In this document: piece by piece, positions 55,662-64,000 of the stretch | Numbering within the stretch: the first letter of the stretch is position 1 | Layout: each line of letters starts with the position of its first letter | Assembly: GCA_025175895.1 (NCBI GenBank) | Contig: CM046006.1 | Coordinates: 64,686,288 to 64,750,287, forward strand | DNA from: Wurfbainia villosa | Taxonomy: Eukaryota > Streptophyta > Magnoliopsida > Zingiberales > Zingiberaceae | Direction of reading: 5' to 3' | Length of the DNA stretch: 64,000 bases | Program-made: the position numbers and the translations under genes | Notes under the pieces: model-generated | Databases searched by the model: none | What the model saw: the letters and a program-made list of their open reading frames with translations, nothing else | Told to the model about the DNA's origin: nothing

Positions 55662-57062
55662 GTGCTCTCTACTCATAAACTCACTGCTACTAGGTACTTA
55701 GATGAAGATTTGATAGAGTCTCTAGGGTTGTTGGGTGATATTCAAGCCCTATTTGCAAAAATGGGGTGGGAAGAGATGATGAGAATAAGGCATCCAACCT
55801 ACCCTAGGATAGTTCTAGAATTTTTGAGTTCCTTAGAGGCAGAAATTTTAACGGGTAGAGAGAGCGAGGAGGGTAGGATAACTTTTAGGCTTTTTAACAT
55901 TGAGCATGAGTGGACCCTTTACCAATGGAACTCATGCTTTGGCTTGCCGAGTGGGGGAGAGAGAAGACTCCCTATTGGGTTCAACTCTCGGGTATTTTGG
56001 ACCGAGTTGATGGGAGAGCACACTTATGACCCTTCTAGGGCCAAAGCATCGCGCCTCCAAAACTTCATCTTCCGATACCTCCACCACATCATGGCCAGTA
56101 CTATATTTGGTTGTGGGGAGAGTGACGGTGTAGTTAGAGCTAGCGAGCTGCTTTGCCTCTGGGATATGCTACAAGAAAGGAGTAGCATCGATGTAGGGTC
56201 CCACTTCATCAGACACTTAGTGAAGATGGGCAAAGCAGCACGAGGAGAGATTAATGTGGGAGGCCTACTTACCCACATTTGCCATAGGATGACATACGAT
56301 TACACTACATTAGAGAGTATAGAGGAGAGCCCTAGGATTGACCTAGGAGTGTGCATGGCCATGAAGATGATTGTGAGAGAAGGAGACTCCTTATGCTTTG
56401 TAAGGAAAAATTTGACTTCCCTTAGTCTCCCCGACCTTGATCGTACCACCATCACTACACGCGCCAATTGGCGCTTGGACCTGATAGTGGAGTCCCCTCC
56501 ACATGAGGGACCATCCACATCGGCAACCATCTCTCTACCTTTATATCACTCTCCCTCCGGTCCACACATGCATAGGAACCCACCTAGTCCACGCCGACAT
56601 GAGTCTGCACCTGCACCACCACATTTTTCCATCTTTGAGCAGGATACAGGTACGTCGACATATGATTTCTCGGAGTTCCGATCGTGCCTCGATGGCATAT
56701 ACACTGAGCAGTAGACACAGAGGCATCGATGGGAGGAGCAGAGCACCTACCAGCAGGCAGAGTTCCAGGGATTCCGAGAGCACTTCCACTGGGCTAAGGA
56801 GTTCTACGACGAGGCTCGCATATACTTCCAGGAGGAGGCTGCTCGTCGCCAGGATGAGGCTGCCTACTGCAGGGAGATGCGACAGCACATGCATACCCAG
56901 CAGGAGCAGTGGGATAGGGAGGAGGAGTACCGAGCAACCATTGCATTCACCAGCTCCTAGATTGACCACATGTACATGTGGTATTAGTGGCTCAGCAGCA
57001 GGTTCTCCCAGGATCCAGAGATGTCGAGGCTCCCAGACTTTCCACCTCGTCCGCCATACTAG
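55662..57062 (+). pseudogene. ATHILA ORF-1-like gene of Ath3
   Basis: 466-codon frame (first residue GTG; the true start may be upstream) with TAG at 56712, 56958 and 56985 and a final TAG at 57060. Open for 350 codons. N-terminal globular part: LGDIQALFAKMGW, HPTYPRIVLEFLSSLE, FRLFNIEHEWTLYQWN, FGLPSGGE, YDPSRAKASRL, FIFRYLHHIMASTIFGCGES, GEINVGGLLTHICHRM. The C-terminal part is Gln/Glu/Arg-rich. This is most like the ATHILA ORF-1 family (pfam03078), of unknown role, in the env position of Athila. No signal peptide or membrane segment is visible, so an envelope role has no support. At all three internal stops Ath1 has CAG. Confidence 0.82.
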
Positions 57063-58037
57063 AGGTATATCTTCATTTAAGTCTGGGGGGAGGACCCCAA
57101 AGTTTATTTTGTTTTGTTTCCTAGTAGTAGTTTCTTTTCTGGTATTTTCATTCATTTATTCATGCATGGATTGTTGAATTTCTTTTAGTACTTATTTTTT
57201 GTTATCTATAAAGCTGCCTCAGTGTATTTATAACAAGTTGCTTACATGATTTGTTCCCATAGGTAGCTTAACTTCATTTATCTCGTGGTATTTTATTCTA
57301 TGCGCTCTCATGAATGTTCTAGACTTGCACTGATTAGCTTTATTTCTTTACACTTACATGTTGAACATTCTGAAAGGGATAATCTAGTACATACCTAGTT
57401 ATGATTCATCTCAGTAGTCTAGTACTTTGGATTCTATAGGTGACCCTAGGTTTAGCATTTTAGTTACTAGAGATGCTCAGATTGTGTAAGCCCATTTGGA
57501 AAAATCAAAATCCCAGTGAGAAGAAAAAAAAAGAGAGAGAGAAAAAAAAGAGAAGAAAAAGAAAACAAAGAAAAAGAAAGAGAGAAAAAAAGAGGAAAGA
57601 GAGGGAGAAGATTATGAGGGATAAAAAAACAGTTGTCGTGGGTAGAAATGACTAGGTGCCCCTTTGAGACCGAGTTAGGTCACTGGGAAAGCCCCTACCA
57701 ATTTCTCTCAATACTGAGCACGCCTTTGAAACTTTATGCTAGATCTAGGGAACGACCCTTGCTTTGGGCAGGTAAGTGCCTAAAAGCCGAAAACCTTAGG
57801 AAAGCTATGCGGTGACGACTTAACTCACTATGGAATGAGCATTCCCTAAGAATGATTCACTTAGCACGAGCACGAGGAGCTAACTTAGTGAATTTTCTAG
57901 AACATATTTATTCTGCTTTGATTGTAAATACCACTTGATAAATTTAGTTGACATGCTAAGTAGGGAACAATGCCTTTTTAAATTTCATGTTACTGAGGTT
58001 TGCTTGAGGACAAGCAAAGATTTAAGTCTGGAGGAAG
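57063..58037 (+). other. Ath3 3' untranslated region with purine tract
   Basis: Begins with TTTAAGTCTGGGGGGAGG (57078-57095), holds a 110-base almost pure A/G tract (57519-57632), and ends with TTTAAGTCTGGAGGAAG (58021-58037) against the LTR, the likely polypurine primer. Confidence 0.78.
58021..58037 (+). promoter_or_regulatory. Polypurine tract of Ath3
   Basis: TTTAAGTCTGGAGGAAG adjoins TGATGTGAGC of the 3' LTR; a similar box lies 943 bases upstream. Confidence 0.7.
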
Positions 58038-59391
58038 TGATGTGAGCGAAACATATAGGGTTTTAGGAGTAGTTTTCGCTTACATCTTGTTACATTTTAT
58101 GTTAGTTTCATGCATATGTTACTCTATTTTGTATGTATTTCCTATTTTCTGGTTTGGAGGTCTGCTCTTTGTACTTTTGGGTGTAGGTTAGCATTTTGGG
58201 AGAAAAGACACACTTTCAGAGCAAAAGACGGGCAATTTGCACCTAGACGCAGAGTGAGACACGGTCAGGGCGTGGGGCTACACACGACCGTGTCCAATGG
58301 GTGAGATCGGCCAACATAGGGCCGCACACGGCCTAGCCGTGTGACGGCCCGTCAGATTTGCACGACTAGGGTTTTTTCGGATTTTGCAGCAGTCCGAGGT
58401 GATATCTATAAAAGGATGGCTCCACCCAAATCCTAGGGAGGAGGCACAATGGCTAGGACGGCACGCCAAAGCCCTAAAAAGTTTCGGGAACTCGTAACGG
58501 GGAGGAGGAACACCGCTGGAGGTCCATGCCTTGCACTTCAATGCCGGAGAGAAGACAACGAAAGCATTGTAATCTTTTGTTCTTGCATTTTATTCCCTAT
58601 GTATTCGAACATAAGCATGCTTTGTGATTCTTCCTTCATATACATGGAGTAGTTCTTTCGATTCTAGGATTAGGGAGTAGCTTGTATGCACATAACAATG
58701 TTGGTTCATGTTAAATTCTACCTTTGAGTTTAATTTGGCAATTGGTAGTTATTTTTTTACTTTATCTATGTGTGTTTGGTTTTCTACCTGTTGTGCTTAG
58801 GCGATACGAGGGGTGACAACCCTCGTATCTAAGATTTAGGGGATTTGATACAAGTAACCTAGGGTAAAACCTGATCTCCTATAATCGTGGGTAGAAGGAT
58901 GCGATGGAACCGGACACGGTTCAACGTAGGGATTGAATCAACATCCTCGTACCATCTATCCCGACCTTCTAGGCGGAGATAGCTCCCGGTAGATGCGGTG
59001 GCTCTTCGGGAGAGTGTATGATGTCCCTTCCACAAAGCCATAGCTAAACAACTAGACAATGCCAATTGACAGCATTGTTTTGTGACACACAAGCAAAATC
59101 GAAGTCCTAGAATCACCTTTGAAGACCTCGACACACTCCTTTCCTCCTCCGTGTGACACCGTATAGAGTATAGTCCACCGACAGCCCTCACCCATCAAAA
59201 CCCCTTAGTGTTTACGTCCGAACAATTACAACCACTGAATGTACCGATACTCAAATCCCAGTCCCTGTGGAATCGATAAATCTTTTATTACTTGATGACA
59301 TCTGTGCACTTATGGGCGTTGAGCACGAGCAAGCACTTTGAGTCCTCGACGACCTTCGTCATGAGATTTGAGGTCGCGATCGCGTGCATCA
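58038..59391 (+). repeat. 3' LTR of Ath3
   Basis: 1,354 bases, TGATGTGAGCGAAACATA to GCGTGCATCA; TATAAAA box at 58407-58413. Close to the 5' LTR but with scattered point changes. Confidence 0.93.
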
Positions 59392-59396
59392 AATAA

Positions 59397-59524
59397 CATG
59401 ATGATGGATCAGTTGCTTGGGTAATCCATCTTCGTCAAGGATTAATTTTTTAATCTGGGGACGTAGATGGGATCGCCATGAACAGGCGACCGAGGCGAAG
59501 CAAGAAGTGAAGCTTCAACCTTCA
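59397..59524 (+). repeat. 5' LTR of CopE, last part
   Basis: 128 bases after Ath3, ending AAGCTTCAACCTTCA just before the primer site. Confidence 0.78.
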
Positions 59525-59526
59525 AG

Positions 59527-59539
59527 TGGTATCAGAGCC
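59527..59539 (+). promoter_or_regulatory. Primer-binding site of CopE
   Basis: TGGTATCAGAGCC, a perfect initiator-Met-type site. Confidence 0.88.
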
Positions 59540-59587
59540 ACGATTTTCGATTTTGTGTGTTTAGGATTCGGTTACTTTTATGCACTT

Positions 59588-61364
59588 TGTTGGTGCAATC
59601 GACCCAGGTCATGATTGACCAGGCTCGAGTGGGACTCGAGTAGAGTTTTGATGTTCAATAATAGTTTACAAATGTGGTTAGACCACATGACTAGTGGATG
59701 GTATGGGACATCCAAGGTCATATGAGGAAGACTATTGGAGAAGTCCAAGTTTGGTGACTTGGCAAGGAGAAGTCCAAGTATGGATACTTGGCAAGGGAAA
59801 ATCCAAGTTGATCAAGGGAGACCGGACACTTGGTGATGGGAAGACCAATGGGGAGTTGGCGAGGGAAGTCCTAGAAGGTCTGAGAGACCGTGCTTGGAAA
59901 ATGAAGTCCCGGACGGGGAGTCTTGGAAGTGATGTTCTGGAGGCATGACCTCTTGGCAGTGAAGTCCCGGACGAGGAGTCTTGGCAGTGAAGTCCCGGAG
60001 GTGTGGCCTCTTGGCATTGAAGTCCCGGACGAGGAGTCTTGGTAGTAAAGTCCCGAGGCATAGCCTCTTGGCAATGAAGTCCCGAACGAGGAGTCTTGGT
60101 AAGGGAAGACCTGACTGATCAGGGAGATCGAGCTTGGAAAAAGGGAAGTCCCGAAGGCAAGGCCTTTTGGTAAAGGTAGACCCTAGAGCATGACAATGGC
60201 CGATGGAAACAGTTGAAGGCTAGCGCAAGGATGAAGAGTCGTGGACTCGAGGGATTCGGGAGGCGTGGGGCTGATAGAAGTGGGTTGAAGGCTTAGGTCT
60301 AGGCTTAGGCTGAGTATCAAGTATGAAGGGATCATACTTGAGGTGTTAAACCTCATTGTAAAGGTATAACAGTCGACTGCTAGGTTGGATCAGTCGACTG
60401 AGTTTCATTTATAGGCAATCAGAAGCAAGGCGACCTCGACCATCGTCTCGACTAGAGTCTAGTCGAGGTGGCGCCTCGACTGGTAAGGTAGAGTCGAGCG
60501 GTGAGACTTGGGGAGTCGAGACAGTGCTATGGAAGCACTCGACCAGTGCCTCGACTAGAGTCCAGTCGAGGCGATGCCTCGACTGGATGACTCGACTGGT
60601 GCCTCGACTGGTTGTTCTGGATGGTGGCTCAGAAGCGAGGCACACTTGACCATCGCCTCTACTGGAGGGTATTCAAGGCGGTGCCTCGACTGGATAACTC
60701 GATTGGCACCTCAACTGGTTTCAGCACAGGTATGAAGACAGCTGCTCAAAAGCAAGGCAACTCGACTGACACCTCAACTGGAGGCCTAGTCGAGGCAACG
60801 CCTCGACTGGCGAAACGACCGTTGTAATTCCAGAAGCTTCGATGAAGCTTTATAAAAGGAGGATCGAGGGCATCTTCGAGGAGAGATCTCTTGGAGGTTT
60901 TAGGGGCGATTTGAAGGGAGGTGTTGCTGTATTTCAGGGCCTTCAAAATCATCCCAAAGTGATCTACAAGCAAGCATTCAAAAGCCCTAAATCTGTAACA
61001 TCTATTCATTTGTTTTTGTATTTGTTGTATTTGCTTGTTTTATTCTATTCTTATTGTTATAAGAGCCTTGTGAGAGGTTCCTCCACCTCCGGTGTGTTCA
61101 CCGAGAAGGAGAAGTGATATAGTGGTTGTGTGTATCACTAGAGTCCGTTAGGGCTCGCCCGTGGAGTAGGAACTAGGATTCCGAACCATGTAAAATCCTT
61201 GTGTTGTGCTTGTTGTGTGTTTTGTATGTGTATCTGTATTTACATTTGTGTTTTCACTGCGTACTAACAATTGTAGACAAGCACGATGATCGAAATTCAT
61301 CAAGCGAACAAAATCGATACGAAAAGCTATTCACCCCCCTCTAACGATGCTGACGGTCCTAACA
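59588..61364 (+). repeat. 5' LTR of Tg3
   Basis: 1,777 bases, TGTTGGTGCAATCGACCCAG to GACGGTCCTAACA. Minisatellite of GAAGTCCCGGA..GAGTCTTGGCA units (59900-60110), CAGTCGACTG at 60369 and 60390, then about ten GCCTCGACTGG-type units (60430-60800). Frames here are repeat read-through. Confidence 0.9.
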
Positions 61365-61366
61365 AG

Positions 61367-61379
61367 TGGTATCAGAGCG
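61367..61379 (+). promoter_or_regulatory. Primer-binding site of Tg3
   Basis: TGGTATCAGAGCG, initiator-Met-type, two bases past the LTR. Confidence 0.9.
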
Positions 61380-61434
61380 TGATCGCTCTTCAAGGCTTAA
61401 CAACCAAGGGAGCACGCTAGAGGGAAGAAGGAAG

Positions 61435-63097
61435 ATGGAGGAGCCAAATTTTGATTTGGGATGGGACATCAATGTGCCTCCTCCATATGAACTCTATGAA
61501 GCTAAAGAATTCGATCAATGGAAGGTAAGGATGGAACATTTTCTAATGTGTAAAATAGAAAATTGGTTTATTTTGATGCAAGAAGTTGAAGTTCTTATGG
61601 ACAAGAAGGGAAGATTACTCAAGAAAAAGAAATGGGCAAAAGAGCAACTAGAATAATTCGAAAGAAATGATAAGGTAACGCAATTTTTATTAAATTTATT
61701 ACCTAATGAGGTTGTGTCTAGATTAGGTGAGTTTAGGGATGCTAAGGAATTATGGAGCAAGATAACTAAGCTTCATGAAGATTCCTCATCCACACAAATG
61801 GAGGAGCCTCAAGAAGAAGATACTCCATCTTTGTCCCAAGCTCATGTAGACTCGGAGGTTAATAGATGTTCAATTTCTGATGAAGAAGTGGAAGAAATAG
61901 TTGAAGCCTCCACTTCAAGAATTGAGGGGGAGCCTAGATCTTCAAACTTGGAACAAGAACAAGAGGAGGAGCCCTCTACCTCTGAGAGAAATGAAGAAGA
62001 AGTCCAAAGTTCTCCAATCATTCAAGAAGGTAATTTAAATGCAATTGTTAAAGATAAAAGTCATATAACATGCTTTGAGTGTAGGGAAATAGGGAACTGT
62101 AAGAGTAAATGCCAAAAAGAGTCAAGAAGGCTCAACCGACACCAAGGTCCAAAGAAAAATCAAAGGAAGCCAGAGTCCAAATTCATAAGAGCAAGGAGCA
62201 TATAATATGCTTCAAGTGCCACAAACGAGGACATTACCGGAGCCAATGTCCTAGGGGGAGTCACCCACAGAAGGGCAAAGGAGAGAGTTCAAGTGTAAGG
62301 GGAACTAAGGCAAACCCTAAGGTAATTTTAAATAATGCTCTTCCTTTACGTAATGTTACAAAGCATGCTCATAACTTTAATGCACTTGCTATTCATCATG
62401 ACAAAACGCATTTTAAAAATAGATTTTATTGTTTAGGTGCTAAGCATGTCAATTTAACTAAGGACAATGCTAGATCAATCTTACCTAAGGATAGAAAGGT
62501 AGAGAACAATAACCTAGGCATCAACCCTAAATGGATTAGACATATGCCTAGGAAGAAGAATATCTCAAGAGTCAATGAAAAATCAAAACTTGAGATATTA
62601 GAAGTTGAAAATCAAGCTTTGAGGTCAAGGCTTGAAAAATTAGAAAAGACTCTTCAAAAGATGAAAAATATGATTAATGGGTCAAATGAACAAAACTTAG
62701 GCTATAGGATGCAAGGTGTATCTAAGGACAAGCAAGGCTTGGGTCACAAGCTTAGGTCCAAGGTAGATAAGCCTACCTACCATAGTGTTCCATATAGTTA
62801 TGGAACAAGTTCTAAGTCTAGGAAAGCCAAGGTCACAAGGGAAGTCATCCCTAGAGTTGACCATGGTAAGTGTCTAGTGGCTAAGGTTTCAATGAAATCT
62901 AGGAAAACCACTAACAAGGTTACAAGGGAAGTAATCCCTAGGGTTAACCTTGACAAGATAAAAATGACCAAGGCTTCCAAGCCTAGGAGGGTCATAAGGA
63001 AGGTATCTAGGGAAGTTATCCCTAGTGAATACCTAGTTAACCCAAGGAGCTAAAATAGATATTGGGTTCCTAGGAGCGTGATCGATTCACGCTAAAT
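61435..63097 (+). pseudogene. gag: Gag of Tg3, broken
   Basis: ATG at 61435 (MEEPNFDLGWDI..), same N-terminal domain as Tg2 Gag. TAA at 61654 interrupts it. The frame continues to the first knuckle, whose His is replaced by Asn (CFECREIGNCKSKC), then a frameshift near 62110 moves the rest to another frame (62109-63053): second knuckle CFKCHKRGHYRSQC intact, coiled coil, three KVTREVIP-type basic repeats, and a TAA at 63051 just before the final YWVPRSVIDSR. At least three disabling changes, all absent from Tg2. Confidence 0.88.
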
Positions 63098-64000
63098 GGA
63101 TTAGAATGTGTCAACTTGAATTGGTGGGGTAGTTAACCTAACCATAGCTAAGTTGGCACTTTAGGCTATTTCCAAGGTGATTGGGTACTTTGGAAATAAG
63201 ATTGAATCTTATATCCTAAAGGTTTTTAGGACATGCCAATATAATTTATGAAAGTTGAAAAAAATTATTTGATCAAATTGGCACAATTAGAGTTAAAGGT
63301 CATAGTGTGCCATTTTGGGTTTTTGACACATTAGGGAGATATGTTGTTATATGACAAATATAGATTTAATCCTACAAATGACAATTTGGGCTTAACAATT
63401 AGGTATTATATACCTTTATATTTTATTTGCCATGCTTTGATTGTCATATACATGTCATGACATCATATTTACTTCTTATCATATAAAATATCATGATCAT
63501 GCTTAGGATTAATGTTTAATGTCATGTATGTTTAATGTCATGTATGTTAAATTTCATTTATATGCCATGACATCATGATTATTGACACATGGTAATTATG
63601 CTATCATTTATGTCATAATCATCATTCATGCATTAATAAAATTAAGTTAAGGACAATGACATGATTTGAAGTCCCATTTATAAGAGAATCAAATAGTGTT
63701 GCCTAGAAAATGCATGAGACCTTAGTATAGGTATAACCAAAACCCACATCTCACATCAAATTGACATGTGTGTGTATTGATACACTCTAGACACATGTGA
63801 GATGCTAGGAAATGAGTAAAGTTCAAGGTGCATAGAAGATGGACTCAAACTCATCTCAATTATAGGTATAAATCATGAGGAAAGCTAGTATACAAGTCAT
63901 GTATACTTAGCCCATAGACCATGATTGAAATTAAGGTTTTGAAAACATTTAAAAATCATTTTGAAAAACCTTGGTGAAGCCTATCTTTTGATAGCAATCA
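63098..64000 (+). other. Tg3 noncoding tail (start)
   Basis: Matches, in order, the minus-strand tail of Tg2 from 20068 downward: GGGTAGTTAACC, the GCCATTTTGG(G/T)TTTTT stretch, ATGTCATGACATCAT palindromes (63450-63590), GACATGTGTGTGTATTGATAC, and CCTATCTTTTGATAGCAA at the window edge. No gene. Confidence 0.75.

Larger units (their letters stand above)
51396..59391 (+). mobile_element. Ath3: complete Athila-like gypsy element without pol
   Basis: 8.0 kb, flanks AATAG (51391-51395) and AATAA (59392-59396), a 5-base duplication with one change. 5' LTR, primer site, leader, Gag-protease frame (53075-55027), spacer, ATHILA ORF-1-like frame (55662-57062), 3' untranslated part with long purine tract, 3' LTR. 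There is no RT, RNase H or integrase, exactly as in Ath1. It lies in the CopE LTR and has no insertions of its own. Confidence 0.93.
49756..59587 (+). mobile_element. CopE: copia element, only 5' LTR and leader visible
   Basis: LTR pieces 49756-51395 and 59397-59524, primer site at 59527, then 48 bases of leader before Tg3 interrupts at 59588. Inserted in Sir1 gag; left flank AGTCG. The LTR (TGTTGGGATGTATACTG) is unlike the Sirevirus-type LTRs. Its coding part is outside the window. Confidence 0.82.
13097..64000 (+). mobile_element. Sir1: Sirevirus-like copia element, 5' part, heavily interrupted
   Basis: Plus-strand pieces are 5' LTR (13097-13563 and 45984-46605), primer site (46608), gag (46802-47336 and 49173-49755). 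Insertions are Ath1 in the LTR, solo LTR S in gag, and CopE in gag. CopE still holds Ath3 and Tg3 when the window ends, so Sir1 pol is not visible. LTR start and Gag are the same family as Sir2. It is itself inserted in Tg1 gag; the left flank is AGGAT. Confidence 0.85.
59588..64000 (+). mobile_element. Tg3: gag-only Sirevirus-like element, 5' part, runs off right edge
   Basis: 5' LTR, primer site, broken gag (61435-63097) and 900 bases of the family noncoding tail. Same layout as Tg2 on the other strand. Inserted 48 bases after the CopE primer site; left flank CACTT. The tail follows gag directly, with no pol. Confidence 0.88.

Noticed and set aside
55662..57062. Calling the ORF-1-like gene an envelope gene
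   Set aside because: It lies in the env position, but no signal peptide, membrane span or glycoprotein motif is visible.
60430..60800. Repeated GCCTCGACTGG units that look like a CRISPR-type array
   Set aside because: Irregular spacing, no unique spacers, located in a plant LTR; part of the palindrome-rich Sirevirus LTR.

Overview
The window is plant nuclear DNA made entirely of retrotransposons. I found no host gene, tRNA, rRNA, CRISPR array or DNA transposon. The evidence is several LTR retrotransposon lineages known only from plants. They include Sirevirus-like Ty1/copia elements, whose LTRs carry repeated CAGTCGACTG palindromes and whose primer sites match initiator Met-tRNA. They also include Athila-like Ty3/gypsy elements with a TGGCGCCGTTG-type primer site and an ATHILA ORF-1-like gene. 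Long LTRs, AT-rich spacers and heavy nesting fit a large angiosperm genome. The LTR types look monocot-like to me, but I cannot prove the species. Labels used below are Cop (copia), Sir (Sirevirus-like with pol), Tg (gag-only Sirevirus-like), Ath (Athila-like gypsy) and Solo (single LTR). Layout, left to right. Cop1 (1-2511, minus; runs off the left edge) is inserted in Ath2 (minus, to 4628), which is inserted in Cop0, an old copia pol on plus (4629-5410). Cop0 is followed by solo LTR C1 (5411-7119) and the gag-only element Tg1 (minus, from 7125). Tg1 holds solo LTR C2 (10507-12183) and is split at 13097 by Sir1 (plus), which fills the rest of the window. Sir1 is split in its 5' LTR by Ath1 (13564-45978, duplication TTGAT). 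Ath1 contains the gag-only element Tg2 (16764-32106, CCTGT) and the copia CopH (34404-43761, CCTAG). Tg2 contains Sir2 (22114-31040, AATAT). The Sir1 gag is split by solo LTR S (47337-49167) and then by CopE (from 49756). The CopE LTR is split by Ath3 (51396-59391), and its leader is split by a third gag-only element, Tg3 (from 59588), which runs off the right edge. Target-site duplications fix the order of most insertions; the deepest chain is Cop0 > Tg1 > Sir1 > Ath1 > Tg2 > Sir2. Almost all coding regions are decayed. The exceptions are an uninterrupted 549-residue Gag in Tg2 (20069-21718, minus), an open 434-codon Gag in Cop1 that leaves the left edge, and long open stretches in Ath3. Two non-autonomous groups stand out. 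The Tg family has LTRs, primer site, a two-knuckle Gag, a conserved noncoding tail of about 1.8 kb and a polypurine tract, but no pol. The two complete Athila elements both go from protease straight to the ATHILA ORF-1-like gene, with no reverse transcriptase, RNase H or integrase. Both groups would need enzymes from autonomous relatives; Sir2 and Sir1 are plausible past partners for Tg, and no Athila pol is present here.
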